Shown in pieces: positions 15,591 to 23,945 of a stretch of DNA of 44,470 nucleotides (its first letter is position 1; each line of letters opens with the position of its first letter). The translations under genes and the position numbers were made by a program. The notes under the pieces were generated by a model, which was given only the letters and a program-made list of their open reading frames with translations, had not been told where the DNA came from and made no database searches. This DNA is from Albidovulum sp. (GTDB lineage: Bacteria > Pseudomonadota > Alphaproteobacteria > Rhodobacterales > Rhodobacteraceae), in contig NZ_WBUS01000013.1 in NCBI RefSeq assembly GCF_008933605.1, positions 1 to 44,470 of the forward strand. Reading direction: 5' to 3'.

Positions 15591-17198
15591 GTGCGAGAGC
15601 TGACAGGCGTCTGGCAGAACCTCGAGCCCCGCCGCCGCGTGATCGTGGCCTTGGCGACAGTGGCGATGTTCGCGGCCGTGTTTGCGCTGGCCAAGATGGC
15701 AACAAGACCATCGATGGCGCTGCTCTACGCCGGCCTTGATGGGCCACGCGCCGGCGAGGTCCTGACCGCGCTCGATCAGCAAGCCGTCCGTTACGAGGTT
15801 CGCGGCACGTCGATCTATGTCGAGTCGCCCCGGCGGGACGGGCTGCGGATGGCGCTTGCCGCCGAGGGCCTGCCGGCCAACAGCGGTGCAGGGTACGAGC
15901 TCCTCGATTCGCTCTCGGGGTTCGGCACAACCTCGCAGATGTTCGATGCGGCCTATCTGCGGGCCAAGGAGGGTGAGCTTTCCAGGACGATATCGGCCCT
16001 GCCGCAGGTGCGCAGCGCCCGTGTTCACATCGCCGATACGCGTGCCCAAGGTCTCAGAGCGCAGGCAAAGCCATCGGCATCGGTCGCCGTGACAACGGCG
16101 AGCGGAGGCATTTCGCCCGCCCATGCCAAGGCGCTGAAGTTCCTCGTCGCCTCGGCGGTGGCGGGACTGTCGCCCGAGGATGTCTCGGTGATCGACGGCG
16201 AGGGCGCCCTCGTCGATGCCGGTGAAGAGGCGGCAGGCGCGAGCGGCGATGACCGGGCCGCGGCGCTGCGGCGCAACGTCGAGCGCCTGCTCGAGGCGCG
16301 TGTCGGTTACGGCAACGCGGTGGTGGAAGTGGCGGTGGAAACGGTGACGGAGCGGGAGGCCGTTACGGAACGCAAGTTCGATCCCGACAGCCGGGTCGCA
16401 ATCTCGACCGACACCGAAGAACGCAGCAACTCGGCAAATGACAGCGGGGCGAATGGCGTCACGGTTGCGTCGAACCTGCCCGCCGGGGCCGCCGGCGGTT
16501 CGGGCAACTCATCGCAGAGCCAGGCCAGCGAGACCCGGGAGCGGACGAACTTCGAGGTGTCGGAAACGACGCGCGAGATACTGCGTGCCCCCGGCGCGAT
16601 CCGGCGGCTCACCGTCGCGGTGCTCGTGGATGGTGTCAGCGTGACGGCGGCGGATGGTACCGCGACGGTCGAGCCGAGGACCGAGGACGAGCTTTCGGCG
16701 CTGCGGGATCTGGTGGCCGCGGCCGTCGGCTTCGACGAGGCGCGCGGCGATCTCATCACGCTCAAGTCGATGTCATTCGAGCCGCTCGCGGCATCCGCGG
16801 ATGGCCCCGGCCTGTCCTTCATCGAACGGCTTGGACTGGACATCATGAGTCTCGCCCAGCTTCTCGTCCTGGGGATCGTGAGCCTTGCGCTCGGGCTCTT
16901 CGTCCTGAGGCCCATCCTTGCCTCGCGGGCAGCGGGCGCAGACGTGAATGGTGCGGCGCGGCCGGCGCTCGGCGCACCCCTTGGTGCCCCGCCGGCTCTC
17001 AGCGGCGTGATCGACGACGGCGAATTCCTCCCGTCCAATCTGCCCGACATTGCCGATCGCATCGCGAGAAGCGGCACGAAGGACGCCCCGGCCGCCGATC
17101 CGGTGGAACGTCTCCGCCGGATGATCGCCGACCGCCAGCAGGAAACGGCCGAGATCCTGCGCGGATGGATGGAAGATCCCGAGGAGGAGCGCGCGTGA
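15591..17198 (+). CDS. fliF: Flagellar MS-ring protein FliF
   Basis: FliF oligomerises in the inner membrane to form the MS ring, the first structure of the basal body. The 535-residue protein has a first membrane segment (about residues 18-36), the YscJ/FliF ring-building domain (SMALLYAGLDGPRAGEVLTA; GYELLDSLSGFGTTSQMFDA; SRTISALPQVRSARVHIA), a Ser/Asn-rich periplasmic middle, and a second membrane segment near 423-443 (LAQLLVLGIVSLALGLFVLR). The C-terminal tail, RLRRMIADRQQETAEILRGW, is the FliG-binding type. The start is GTG with GGAG about 7 bases upstream. The stop overlaps the fliH start. Confidence 0.95.
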   Translation: MRELTGVWQNLEPRRRVIVALATVAMFAAVFALAKMATRPSMALLYAGLDGPRAGEVLTALDQQAVRYEVRGTSIYVESPRRDGLRMALAAEGLPANSGAGYELLDSLSGFGTTSQMFDAAYLRAKEGELSRTISALPQVRSARVHIADTRAQGLRAQAKPSASVAVTTASGGISPAHAKALKFLVASAVAGLSPEDVSVIDGEGALVDAGEEAAGASGDDRAAALRRNVERLLEARVGYGNAVVEVAVETVTEREAVTERKFDPDSRVAISTDTEERSNSANDSGANGVTVASNLPAGAAGGSGNSSQSQASETRERTNFEVSETTREILRAPGAIRRLTVAVLVDGVSVTAADGTATVEPRTEDELSALRDLVAAAVGFDEARGDLITLKSMSFEPLAASADGPGLSFIERLGLDIMSLAQLLVLGIVSLALGLFVLRPILASRAAGADVNGAARPALGAPLGAPPALSGVIDDGEFLPSNLPDIADRIARSGTKDAPAADPVERLRRMIADRQQETAEILRGWMEDPEEERA

Positions 17199-17797
17199 TG
17201 CCGCGGCCCTTCCAGCCCGAGGTATTCGAGGTTCCGGGCCGCACCTCGACTGGCGCGGAGCTCGTCCAGCACGACTTGGAAGAGGCGCGGCTCCAGTCCT
17301 ACGAACAGGGCTACTCCGCGGGCTGGGACGACGCGGTGGCCGCGCAGGATGCAGAGATCGCGCGGCTAAGGGCGGATCTCGGCCGCAATCTCGAAGACCT
17401 GTCCTTCACCTATCACGAGGCGCACAGCCATGTGCTGCGGACGCTCGAGCCGCTCTTGCACGACATGGTGACGAAGGTGCTCCCGGCGATCACCCGCGAG
17501 TCGCTCGGGCATGTCGTGCTCGACCATCTCAGGCCGCTTGCGAGGGAACTCGCCGGTGCGCCCATCGCGGTGGTGGCGAATCCGGTGAACCGTCCCTTGA
17601 TCGAGCGGCTCCTGACTGCCGAGGCGGACTTCCCCCTGAGCTTTGCGGACGAGCCCTCGCTGGGCGAGGGACAGGTCTACTTGAAGCTCGGCGAGGCCGA
17701 GTCGCGCGTCGACCTCGATGGTGTCATCGCGGCTATCTCGGCGGCTGTGTCCGCCTTCTTCCGCATCGAGAAACAGGAGGAGAGACGCCATGGATGA
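17198..17797 (+). CDS. fliH: FliH-like regulator of the export ATPase
   Basis: The 199-residue protein lies between fliF and fliN. It has the FliH layout: a short N-terminus, a long charged coiled coil with YEQGYSAGWDDAVAAQDAEI (about residues 36-55), and a C-terminal globular part ending in SRVDLDGVIAAISAAVSAFF. FliH dimers bind FliI and anchor it to FliN at the C ring. Primary sequence is poorly conserved in the family, so the call leans on the coiled coil, the GYSAGWDDA segment and gene order. The ATG overlaps the fliF stop and follows GAGGAGGAG; a longer start at 17165 is unlikely. Confidence 0.8.
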   Translation: MPRPFQPEVFEVPGRTSTGAELVQHDLEEARLQSYEQGYSAGWDDAVAAQDAEIARLRADLGRNLEDLSFTYHEAHSHVLRTLEPLLHDMVTKVLPAITRESLGHVVLDHLRPLARELAGAPIAVVANPVNRPLIERLLTAEADFPLSFADEPSLGEGQVYLKLGEAESRVDLDGVIAAISAAVSAFFRIEKQEERRHG

Positions 17798-18071
17798 AGC
17801 GGGGATGGAGGCCGTGGACACGAGCCCCTTCACGCAGGTGCCGATCGAGATCACGGTTTCGGTCGGTCGGGCGCGGCCCTTGGTGCGGGACCTCTTGCGG
17901 CTCAAGCGGGACGCGGTCCTGCCGCTCGACCGCAAGGTGACGGAACCGGTGGAACTCTACGTCGGCGACCGGTTGATCGCGCGCGGCGAGCTGACCGAGC
18001 TCGATGGCGAACAGGCCGGCCAGCTTGCCGTGCGGCTGACCGAAGTTGCCCATATCGAGAGCGGATTCTGA
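17790..18071 (+). CDS. fliN: Flagellar motor switch protein FliN
   Basis: FliN is the C-ring subunit at the cytoplasmic base of the motor. It anchors FliH and contributes to direction switching. The 93-residue product is essentially one SpoA domain: VPIEITVSVGRARPLVRDLL, LKRDAVLPLDRKVTEPVELY and VGDRLIARGELTELDGEQAG. The ATG at 17790 follows AGGAGGAG and overlaps the end of fliH by eight bases. No fliM or fliG gene is present nearby, so the other switch proteins must be encoded elsewhere. Confidence 0.93.
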   Translation: MDEAGMEAVDTSPFTQVPIEITVSVGRARPLVRDLLRLKRDAVLPLDRKVTEPVELYVGDRLIARGELTELDGEQAGQLAVRLTEVAHIESGF

Positions 18072-18074
18072 ACC

Positions 18075-18842
18075 ATGCGCCTCTGCCTGGCCTCTCTCTT
18101 GTACCTGCTCCTCGCGGTCGTGCCTGCCGCGGCGCAGGACCTGTCCCCGGTTCCATCCGGGGCAGGAAGCGGCCTGAGCGGATTCGCCGGGGCGATGCTC
18201 TCCGGGGAGACGCTCACCGGGCAGTCGCTGCTCCTCATTACGCTGGTCACCGTCCTGAGCCTCGCGCCGGGCCTAGCCGTGATGGTTACCTGCTTTCCGT
18301 TCGTCGTGACGGTGCTGTCGATCCTCCGCCAGGCAATCGGCCTGCAGCAATCACCGCCCAACATGCTGATCGTTTCGCTGGCGCTCTTTCTCACCTGGTT
18401 CATCATGGAGCCGGTATTCGCCGAAGCCTGGACACTGGGTGTGGAGCCGCTCCTCGCGGGAGCGCTCGACCTGCCCGAAGCCTTCGAGCGCGGCATCGCC
18501 CCGTTCCGTGTCTTCATGGCGGCGCGTATCGACGGCGACACGCTCGCGTCCCTCGCCGCGCTGCGCCCCGGGACTGCCAGCGTCACGGATGCCCAGGGCG
18601 CGCCGCTCTCGCTCCTCGTGCCGTCCTTCATGCTGTCCGAGGTCGCCCGCGCCTTCGAGATCGGCTTTCTCCTCTACCTCCCCTTCCTCATCATCGATCT
18701 CGTGGTTTCGGCGATCCTCATGTCGATGGGCATGATGATGGTCCCGCCGGCCGTCGTCGCGCTTCCGTTCAAGCTTGCCTTCTTCGTCGTGGCCGACGGA
18801 TGGTCGCTTGTGTCCGGCGCACTGGTTCGCAGCTACTTCTGA
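18075..18842 (+). CDS. fliP: Flagellar export gate protein FliP
   Basis: FliP is the pentameric core of the export gate. The 255-residue protein has an N-terminal signal sequence (LCLASLLYLLLAVVPAAAQD), then LLLITLVTVLSLAPGLAVMV, FPFVVTVLSILRQAIGLQQS and PPNMLIVSLALFLTWFIM, all family signatures. The C-terminal half has LLVPSFMLSEVARAFEIGFL and MSMGMMMVPPAVVALPFKLA. Length is canonical. It ends the fliF-fliH-fliN-fliP operon, three bases after fliN. Confidence 0.97.
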   Translation: MRLCLASLLYLLLAVVPAAAQDLSPVPSGAGSGLSGFAGAMLSGETLTGQSLLLITLVTVLSLAPGLAVMVTCFPFVVTVLSILRQAIGLQQSPPNMLIVSLALFLTWFIMEPVFAEAWTLGVEPLLAGALDLPEAFERGIAPFRVFMAARIDGDTLASLAALRPGTASVTDAQGAPLSLLVPSFMLSEVARAFEIGFLLYLPFLIIDLVVSAILMSMGMMMVPPAVVALPFKLAFFVVADGWSLVSGALVRSYF

Positions 18843-19061
18843 ATCCACCGAACCAGCCGAAGAACGGACGTCTGTCGGTCCGGGCGCCGATCGGACTCGG
18901 GCGCACCGCGACCCGCCGGATCCGTCGCGGCGTCGACGGACGACCGGACGATGCCCGACATGATTAGGGGCCGTCCCGGGCGCAGCGCTGGTCGCAGGAT
19001 ACCCCCGGGCGGCCCCGGGAACTGCCGTCCGAGGCCGAAGGATGCTGGCGAGGTCCCGCCG
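18843..19061. other. Convergent spacer at the end of the flagellar locus
   Basis: These 219 bases lie between the ends of fliP (rightward) and the CysQ-type gene (leftward). A G+C-rich inverted repeat at about 19003-19019 (CCCGGGCGGCCCCGGG) could form a stem, but no T-run follows. No supported gene was seen. Confidence 0.4.
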
Positions 19062-19838
19062 TCATCGGAGCGCCCCGCGGATGGTACTCCAGAGCGGCTC
19101 GGGCGCGGCGATGATCCCCCGCGCCAGCGGTTCGGGCGCGTTGTAGGCGATCCCGTTGCCGTGGCGGTCGGTGACCCGCGCGCCGGCACGCCGCGCGATG
19201 AGGTCGCCCGCGGCGATGTCCCATTCCCAGGTTGGCCGAAGGGAGAGCATCGCGTCAAAGCGGCCCTCCGCGACAAGGCATAGCCGCCAGGCAAGGGATG
19301 CGCGGAACTCGCGGCGGAATGGCGGTGCACGCCCCTCCCGCCAGTTCTCCGGCGCAAGGCTGGGCTTCGATGTCAGGAGGGTTGCGCCGGCCGCATCCGT
19401 CCGTCCCGAAGCGCGGATCGGCCGGCCGTTGAGCGTGGCCGCATCGGTTTCCGTCGCGGCATAGAGCGCCTGCCTCGCAGGCAGATAGACCACGGCTGCG
19501 GTGATCCGTCCCGCATCGGCCACGGCCAGCGAATGCGCGAAGCTCGCGTCGCCCTCGATGAAGGCGCGGGTCCCGTCGATCGGATCGACGATGAAGCTCC
19601 GCCCGCGTCCGAGGCGCGCGCGATCGTCGGGCGTTTCCTCCGACAGCCAGCCATAGTCCGGACGGGATGCGCCGAGTTCCGCGTGAAGCATCGCGTTGAC
19701 GGCGAGGTCGGCTTCAGTTACCGGGCCTGCCCCGCCCGGCTTGTCCCAGATATCGGGCCGCTTTCGCCAGTACCTCAATGCGATTTCGCCCGCCGCCCGT
19801 GCGGCCTCGGTCAGGAGCGCAAGGTCACTCGCCGGCAA
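19062..19838 (-). CDS. cysQ: Inositol monophosphatase-family phosphatase, CysQ type
   Basis: The 258-residue protein belongs to the metal-dependent IMPase fold. It shows the metal-binding WLSEETPDD (about residues 64-72), the DPIDGTRAF signature (about 86-94) and the C-terminal WEWDIAAGDLIARRAGARVT. The likely substrate is 3'-phosphoadenosine-5'-phosphate, as for CysQ, although inositol phosphates cannot be excluded by motif. The frame opens with a TTG at 19838 lying inside the end of the upstream pmbA gene. No better in-frame start is visible, and the MPASDLALLTEAARAAGEIA start aligns with family N-termini. It is co-transcribed with pmbA. Confidence 0.85.
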   Translation of the reverse strand: MPASDLALLTEAARAAGEIALRYWRKRPDIWDKPGGAGPVTEADLAVNAMLHAELGASRPDYGWLSEETPDDRARLGRGRSFIVDPIDGTRAFIEGDASFAHSLAVADAGRITAAVVYLPARQALYAATETDAATLNGRPIRASGRTDAAGATLLTSKPSLAPENWREGRAPPFRREFRASLAWRLCLVAEGRFDAMLSLRPTWEWDIAAGDLIARRAGARVTDRHGNGIAYNAPEPLARGIIAAPEPLWSTIRGALR

Positions 19839-21171
19839 GGGTGAGACCTTCGACGAGAAGCGAGGGCACTACGTGCGACAGGTGCCCTCGCGCGTCGTTG
19901 GCGGGAGTGATCCGCATCAGCATGTCGCGCAGGTTGCCGGCGAGCGTGCATTCGTTGACCGGGTGGGTGATCCGGCCGTTCTCCACCCAGAAGCCGGAGG
20001 CGCCACGGGAATAGTCGCCGGTCGTCGGATTGATCGACGCGCCGATCATGGAGGTCACGACAAGCCCCGTGCCCATCGCTTCGATCAGTTGCTCGCGGCT
20101 GTGGTCGCCCTGGGTAAGGGCGATGTTGGAGATGGAGGGCGCGGGTGGCGCGGACGGGCCGCGTGCGGCCGAACCGGTGGACTTCAGGCCCAGTTTCCGC
20201 GCCGTGCCGAGGTCGAGTGTCCAGCTCTTCAGGATTCCGTCGCGGACGATGTCGCGCGGCGTGGTCGGCAGCCCCTCGGCGTCGAAGGGCCGCGAGGAGG
20301 AAACCCGCGGGCGGTGCGGGTTCTCGAAGATCGACAGGCCCCGGGGCAGCACCTCGGCGCCCATCGCATCGCGAAGCCAGGACGATCCGCGCACGATGGC
20401 CGAGCCGTTGATCGCCGCCAGAAGGTGCCCGATGAGACCGGAGGCGATTCGTTCGTCAAAGACGACCGGATAGGCTCCTGTCTTGGGCTTGCGTGCGCCG
20501 AGCCGTTCCGCCGCACGTTCGCCGGCAAGCCGCCCGATCTCTTCGGCGGAGGGCAGGTCGGACTGGTACGTGCGGCTTTCCGCGGCCCAATCCCGTTCCA
20601 TCCCCAGCCCCTCTCCGGCGATTGCTACGGCGGATGTCGAGCGTGAGGTGCGGGCATAGCCGCCGGCAAAGCCGTTCGTCGCCGCGATGAAGACGCGCCG
20701 GCGCGAATAGCTTGCCGAGGCTGCTTGGCACTGGCTGATGCCGGTCACGGCCAGGGCGGCCGTCTCTGCGCGGCGGGCGTCGTCCTCGAGCTCCGCGGCG
20801 CCGGGCTCCGGCGCGTTGTCGGCCAGATCGAGCAGGGCGAGGTCCCAGGCGCGGGCCAGATCCCCCGGCTCGGCGAGGCCGATCGTCGGATCCTCGGGCG
20901 CCTCGCGCGCCATGGCCACGGCACGCTCGGCCATCTCGGCCATCGTCCGCGCCGCGACATCCGACGCCGAGACGCAGGCCTGCCGGCGTCCGATGAGCAC
21001 ACGCAGGCCGATTTCGGTGCCTTCGGACCGTTCGGCCTGTTCCAGCGCCCCGCCTCGCACGTCGACTGAGATCGAGCGCCCATCGATCGCGATCGCGTCC
21101 GCCGCTTCCGCGCCGGCCTTGCGCGCGGCGGCGAGAAGCGCCTCTGTCAGGGGGGCGAGACGGTCGGGCAT
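19825..21171 (-). CDS. pmbA: Metallopeptidase-family protein PmbA/TldE
   Basis: This 448-residue protein is of the TldD/PmbA family. In E. coli TldE (PmbA) pairs with TldD as a protease that trims unfolded peptides and matures microcins. N-terminal features include DAIAIDGRSISVDVRGGALE and EGTEIGLRVLIGRRQACVSA. The C-terminal half has SSRPFDAEGLPTTPRDIVRD and GTGLVVTSMIGASINPTTGD, with YSRGASGFWVENG near the end, the family signature. It lacks the HExxxH zinc motif of TldD, as expected for TldE. The stop overlaps the start of the CysQ-type gene by 14 bases. No tldD is in the window. Confidence 0.9.
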   Translation of the reverse strand: MPDRLAPLTEALLAAARKAGAEAADAIAIDGRSISVDVRGGALEQAERSEGTEIGLRVLIGRRQACVSASDVAARTMAEMAERAVAMAREAPEDPTIGLAEPGDLARAWDLALLDLADNAPEPGAAELEDDARRAETAALAVTGISQCQAASASYSRRRVFIAATNGFAGGYARTSRSTSAVAIAGEGLGMERDWAAESRTYQSDLPSAEEIGRLAGERAAERLGARKPKTGAYPVVFDERIASGLIGHLLAAINGSAIVRGSSWLRDAMGAEVLPRGLSIFENPHRPRVSSSRPFDAEGLPTTPRDIVRDGILKSWTLDLGTARKLGLKSTGSAARGPSAPPAPSISNIALTQGDHSREQLIEAMGTGLVVTSMIGASINPTTGDYSRGASGFWVENGRITHPVNECTLAGNLRDMLMRITPANDARGHLSHVVPSLLVEGLTLAGE

Positions 21172-21273
21172 GGGGGCTGTCCTGAACGGTTGCGGCTGTT
21201 GGGAAGGACCTAGTTGGGTGCGGGGCGTCGCGCAAGGGCACCGGGCCGGTCAGAGGCGCGCCGCCATAGTAAC

Positions 21274-21299
21274 AGCCGCCCGCATCCCGGTGGGCGGCT
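21274..21299 (-). terminator. Candidate hairpin terminator after the DUF2125-type gene
   Basis: AGCCGCCC (21274-21281) pairs perfectly with GGGCGGCT (21292-21299) around a 10-base loop, 28 bases past the stop of the leftward gene. The run after the stem is only GTTACT, so intrinsic termination may be weak. Confidence 0.45.
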
Positions 21300-21326
21300 T
21301 TGCCGAAAGACGGACGCCGGTCGCGG

Positions 21327-22823
21327 CTACTGGATGCGCTGACCGTTGGCGTAGACGCCGCCGTCTTCCTTGAACTCGATCTTCGAGGTTAGCTGGTCCT
21401 CTCCGGTCGGCACGGCGAAGAGGCCCATCATCATCCTCGCGCCCATCGCCTGGTCCTCGGGCACGAGACCCATGCCGACGAGCTTGTCGATGAGCGCGTT
21501 GCCCCCGACGAGCTGCATGTCCACCGCGCCGAGCGGCTTCGGGGTGCCGGCGGAGTTGTCGAAGGTCATCGCCCCCTTGCCGGTCAGTTCCGCCCCGACG
21601 GCCGAAACCTTCAGTTCGCGGATGTCAAGCGACTCAAGCTCGCCCGGGGGGGCGCCCGCGATCGTTTCGGCCTCCTTCGGGTCGAAGATGTTGATCGCCA
21701 TCTTCGCCGACCCCGCCAGATCGACGATGAGGGTGGCCGGGTCGCGCGGAAGCTGTGAAGTCGGGTCGAACATTGCCCAGAGACCGTCGGAAACCTTGAG
21801 GTCGACAAGCTTCACGAGGGCCGAGAAAGGCTCCGCACCGTCGCTCTTGGACACGGGCAACGCGATGTCGAACGCCGTTTCGGCGAGCGACACGTCGATG
21901 GGCACCGGAAGCGAGGAGACCTGAAGGGACATGGTCGAATCCTTGCCCGAGCCGCCATAGGCGAGCCCGTCCTTGGACATCTTGAAATGCAGCGTGCCGG
22001 CGCCGCCCGTGGACTGGGCATGCATCGTGTCCGCCTCGTCCTTGAAGTCCATGACATAGCCGCCGCCGCTGAAGGCGAAGTTGCCGCTCATGTCGAGTCC
22101 GGCCTGAAGCGCCGCATGCATGTCGGCCATGTCCACGCCATCCGGAATGGCCGCGTCGGACGTTCCGCTGAGCCCGGTCAGAGAGCCCGAAGCCGAGAAG
22201 TCGCCCTTGCCCTCGGGGTCTTGCGCCGCGACCTCGAAGTCGAGCTTCTCTACCTTCATGTCCGAGACCACCTTGCGGCCCGCGGCGGTCGTCATGCGAT
22301 AGCTGCCCGAGTTGCCGGTGAGCTTCGCATTGAGCTTCAGCGGCACCTCCGACCCGTCCACCGTCATCCCATCGACAGCGAAGCCCATCTCGGGCGCGGT
22401 CAGGTCGTAGGCCGTATCCTCGGGCGTTCCCGACACGATCATCGACAGGCCGGACTGCGTGAACTTCATTCCCATGTCCACGGCTTCGCCGCTTTCGGGC
22501 TTGCTCAGCATCCGGATCGGGACCTCTGCCGGCAGCGTGACCTCGACCCGGCCATCGCCCAGTTCCTTCAGCCGGATTTCGGCGAAGGTCGCCGAGAAGG
22601 AGCCTTCGGGCACTTCCGAGGCGAAGACCGCATCGGTGACGACCAGCGTGTCGCCCTGCCTTTCCTGCGAACCGGTCGTGACCGCCTGGCCAAGAGCGGC
22701 ATAGTAATCGGTCATGCCCTTCCAGACGTCGTCCGCCGTCACTTCGGCGAAGAGCGCGGTCGAGCCGAGGAGATAGGCGCAAAGCGCGCCGGAGCCGAGA
22801 CCAGTCCACTGTTTCATAATCAT
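21327..22823 (-). CDS. DUF2125-type exported protein
   Basis: The 498-residue product has a signal peptide (GLGSGALCAYLLGSTALFAE, cleavage near residue 24). A long beta-rich body follows with repeated short amphipathic strands (VEVTLPAEVPIRMLSK; GSYRMTTAAGRKVVSDMKVE; DMSGNFAFSGGGYVMDFK). It ends with MMMGLFAVPTGEDQLTSKIE and YANGQRIQ. Layout and length fit the DUF2125 family common in Rhodobacterales, whose function is unknown; an envelope location is likely. The ATG at 22823 is used; a second ATG at 22817 gives a two-residue shorter product. The ribosome site is weak. Divergent from the crotonase gene. Confidence 0.75.
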   Translation of the reverse strand: MIMKQWTGLGSGALCAYLLGSTALFAEVTADDVWKGMTDYYAALGQAVTTGSQERQGDTLVVTDAVFASEVPEGSFSATFAEIRLKELGDGRVEVTLPAEVPIRMLSKPESGEAVDMGMKFTQSGLSMIVSGTPEDTAYDLTAPEMGFAVDGMTVDGSEVPLKLNAKLTGNSGSYRMTTAAGRKVVSDMKVEKLDFEVAAQDPEGKGDFSASGSLTGLSGTSDAAIPDGVDMADMHAALQAGLDMSGNFAFSGGGYVMDFKDEADTMHAQSTGGAGTLHFKMSKDGLAYGGSGKDSTMSLQVSSLPVPIDVSLAETAFDIALPVSKSDGAEPFSALVKLVDLKVSDGLWAMFDPTSQLPRDPATLIVDLAGSAKMAINIFDPKEAETIAGAPPGELESLDIRELKVSAVGAELTGKGAMTFDNSAGTPKPLGAVDMQLVGGNALIDKLVGMGLVPEDQAMGARMMMGLFAVPTGEDQLTSKIEFKEDGGVYANGQRIQ

Positions 22824-22955
22824 GCCTGTCTTGTGTCCAAATTCCCCCACAGCATCCGTCGCCGCATGCGAGCGGTCAAGGGCTGCCGGGGGATGGAATT
22901 CCACCATCGGCTGCTGTTAGAGGAGACCAATCTGGCGTTTTCATGACGGTGATCC

Positions 22956-23567
22956 ATGATCAGCTTGGAACGGAACGATGGCCTTTGGCGTGTCGTGATC
23001 GCGCGTGAGGAGAAGGCGAATTCGCTCACCCGCGCGATGCTGACCGAGCTTGCCGAGATCGCCGAGGCCGCGGGGCGCGAGGGTGCGCGTGCCTTCGTGC
23101 TCACCGGACGGGGCAAGGTCTTCTCGGCCGGGGCGGATCTGGACGAGGCGCGGGCCGGGCTGGCCACGGATCCGGTCTGGGAACGCCTTTCGGGCGCCAT
23201 CGCTGCGCTGCCCTGCCTTTCCGTCGCCGCATTGAACGGCACCTTGGCCGGCGGCGCGTTCGGCATGGTGCTCGCCTGCGATCTCAGGATCGCCGTCGAG
23301 GGCGCGAAGTTCTTCTACCCGGTCATGAAACTGGGTTTCCTGCCGCAGCCCTCCGATCCGCGGCGGCTGTCCGCGCTCGTCGGTCCGGCGCGCGCCAAGA
23401 TGATCCTGATGGCCGGCCAGAAGATCGGCACCGAGGAGGCGCTCTCCTGGGGTCTGATCGATCGGACCGTGCCGGTGGCGGCGCTTGCCGAGACGGTGGG
23501 CATGCTCACGGCCGACGCGCTTGGTGCCACACCCGAGCATGTCGCTGCGATCAAGGCACTGCTCTGA
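22956..23567 (+). CDS. Crotonase-fold protein lacking catalytic glutamates
   Basis: This 203-residue member of the enoyl-CoA hydratase/isomerase superfamily is shorter than the usual ~260. The oxyanion-hole segments are present: FSAGADLDEA (about residues 51-60) and NGTLAGGAFGMVLACDLRIA (about 89-108). Classical hydratases have Glu in the second segment (GGCELA) and in the P-E-x-x-L-G segment. Here the corresponding positions read GGAFGM and YPVMKLG, so both glutamates are missing. Acyl-CoA binding is plausible, but hydratase activity is doubtful. The gene ends six bases before the convergent gdx gene. Confidence 0.85.
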   Translation: MISLERNDGLWRVVIAREEKANSLTRAMLTELAEIAEAAGREGARAFVLTGRGKVFSAGADLDEARAGLATDPVWERLSGAIAALPCLSVAALNGTLAGGAFGMVLACDLRIAVEGAKFFYPVMKLGFLPQPSDPRRLSALVGPARAKMILMAGQKIGTEEALSWGLIDRTVPVAALAETVGMLTADALGATPEHVAAIKALL

Positions 23568-23573
23568 CCGAGG

Positions 23574-23894
23574 TCAAAGACCCGAGACGAATTTCAGCCC
23601 GATGATCCCCGCAAGAATGAGGCCGATGCAGGCCAGGCGCAGGACATCGGACGGTTCGTTGAACAGAAGGATGCCGAATGCCACCGTGCCGATCGTGCCG
23701 ATGCCGGTCCAGATCGCATAGGCCGTGCCCATCGGCAGCGTCCTGAGCGCGAGGGCGAGAAAGATCATGCTCGCGATAATGGCGACGGAGGTCAGCAGCG
23801 ACGGCCAGAATCGCGTGAATCCGTCGGTGTACTTCAGCCCAATGGCCCAGCCGACTTCCATCAAGCCGGCCAGGAACAGATAGAACCACGCCAT
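23574..23894 (-). CDS. gdx: SMR-family guanidinium exporter Gdx/SugE
   Basis: This is a 106-residue small multidrug-resistance family protein with four membrane segments, working as an antiparallel dimer in the inner membrane. From MAWFYLFLAG numbering, the residues known to line the Gdx substrate site are all present: E13, W16, S42, Y59 and W62, plus the GLKYTDGFTR loop typical of the SugE branch. This points to guanidinium/proton exchange rather than broad drug export. The ATG at 23894 gives the family N-terminus; an upstream in-frame ATG would add six residues. The 51-base gap upstream holds no guanidine riboswitch. Confidence 0.92.
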   Translation of the reverse strand: MAWFYLFLAGLMEVGWAIGLKYTDGFTRFWPSLLTSVAIIASMIFLALALRTLPMGTAYAIWTGIGTIGTVAFGILLFNEPSDVLRLACIGLILAGIIGLKFVSGL

Positions 23895-23945
23895 TCCGTC
23901 CTCCGCGCGCAATCGTGCGCAAGCTAGACTGACCTCGTGGGAGCT

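Noticed and set aside
18999-19022. G+C-rich inverted repeat as a terminator of fliP
   Set aside because: There is no T-run on either strand, and such repeats are common by chance at this base composition.
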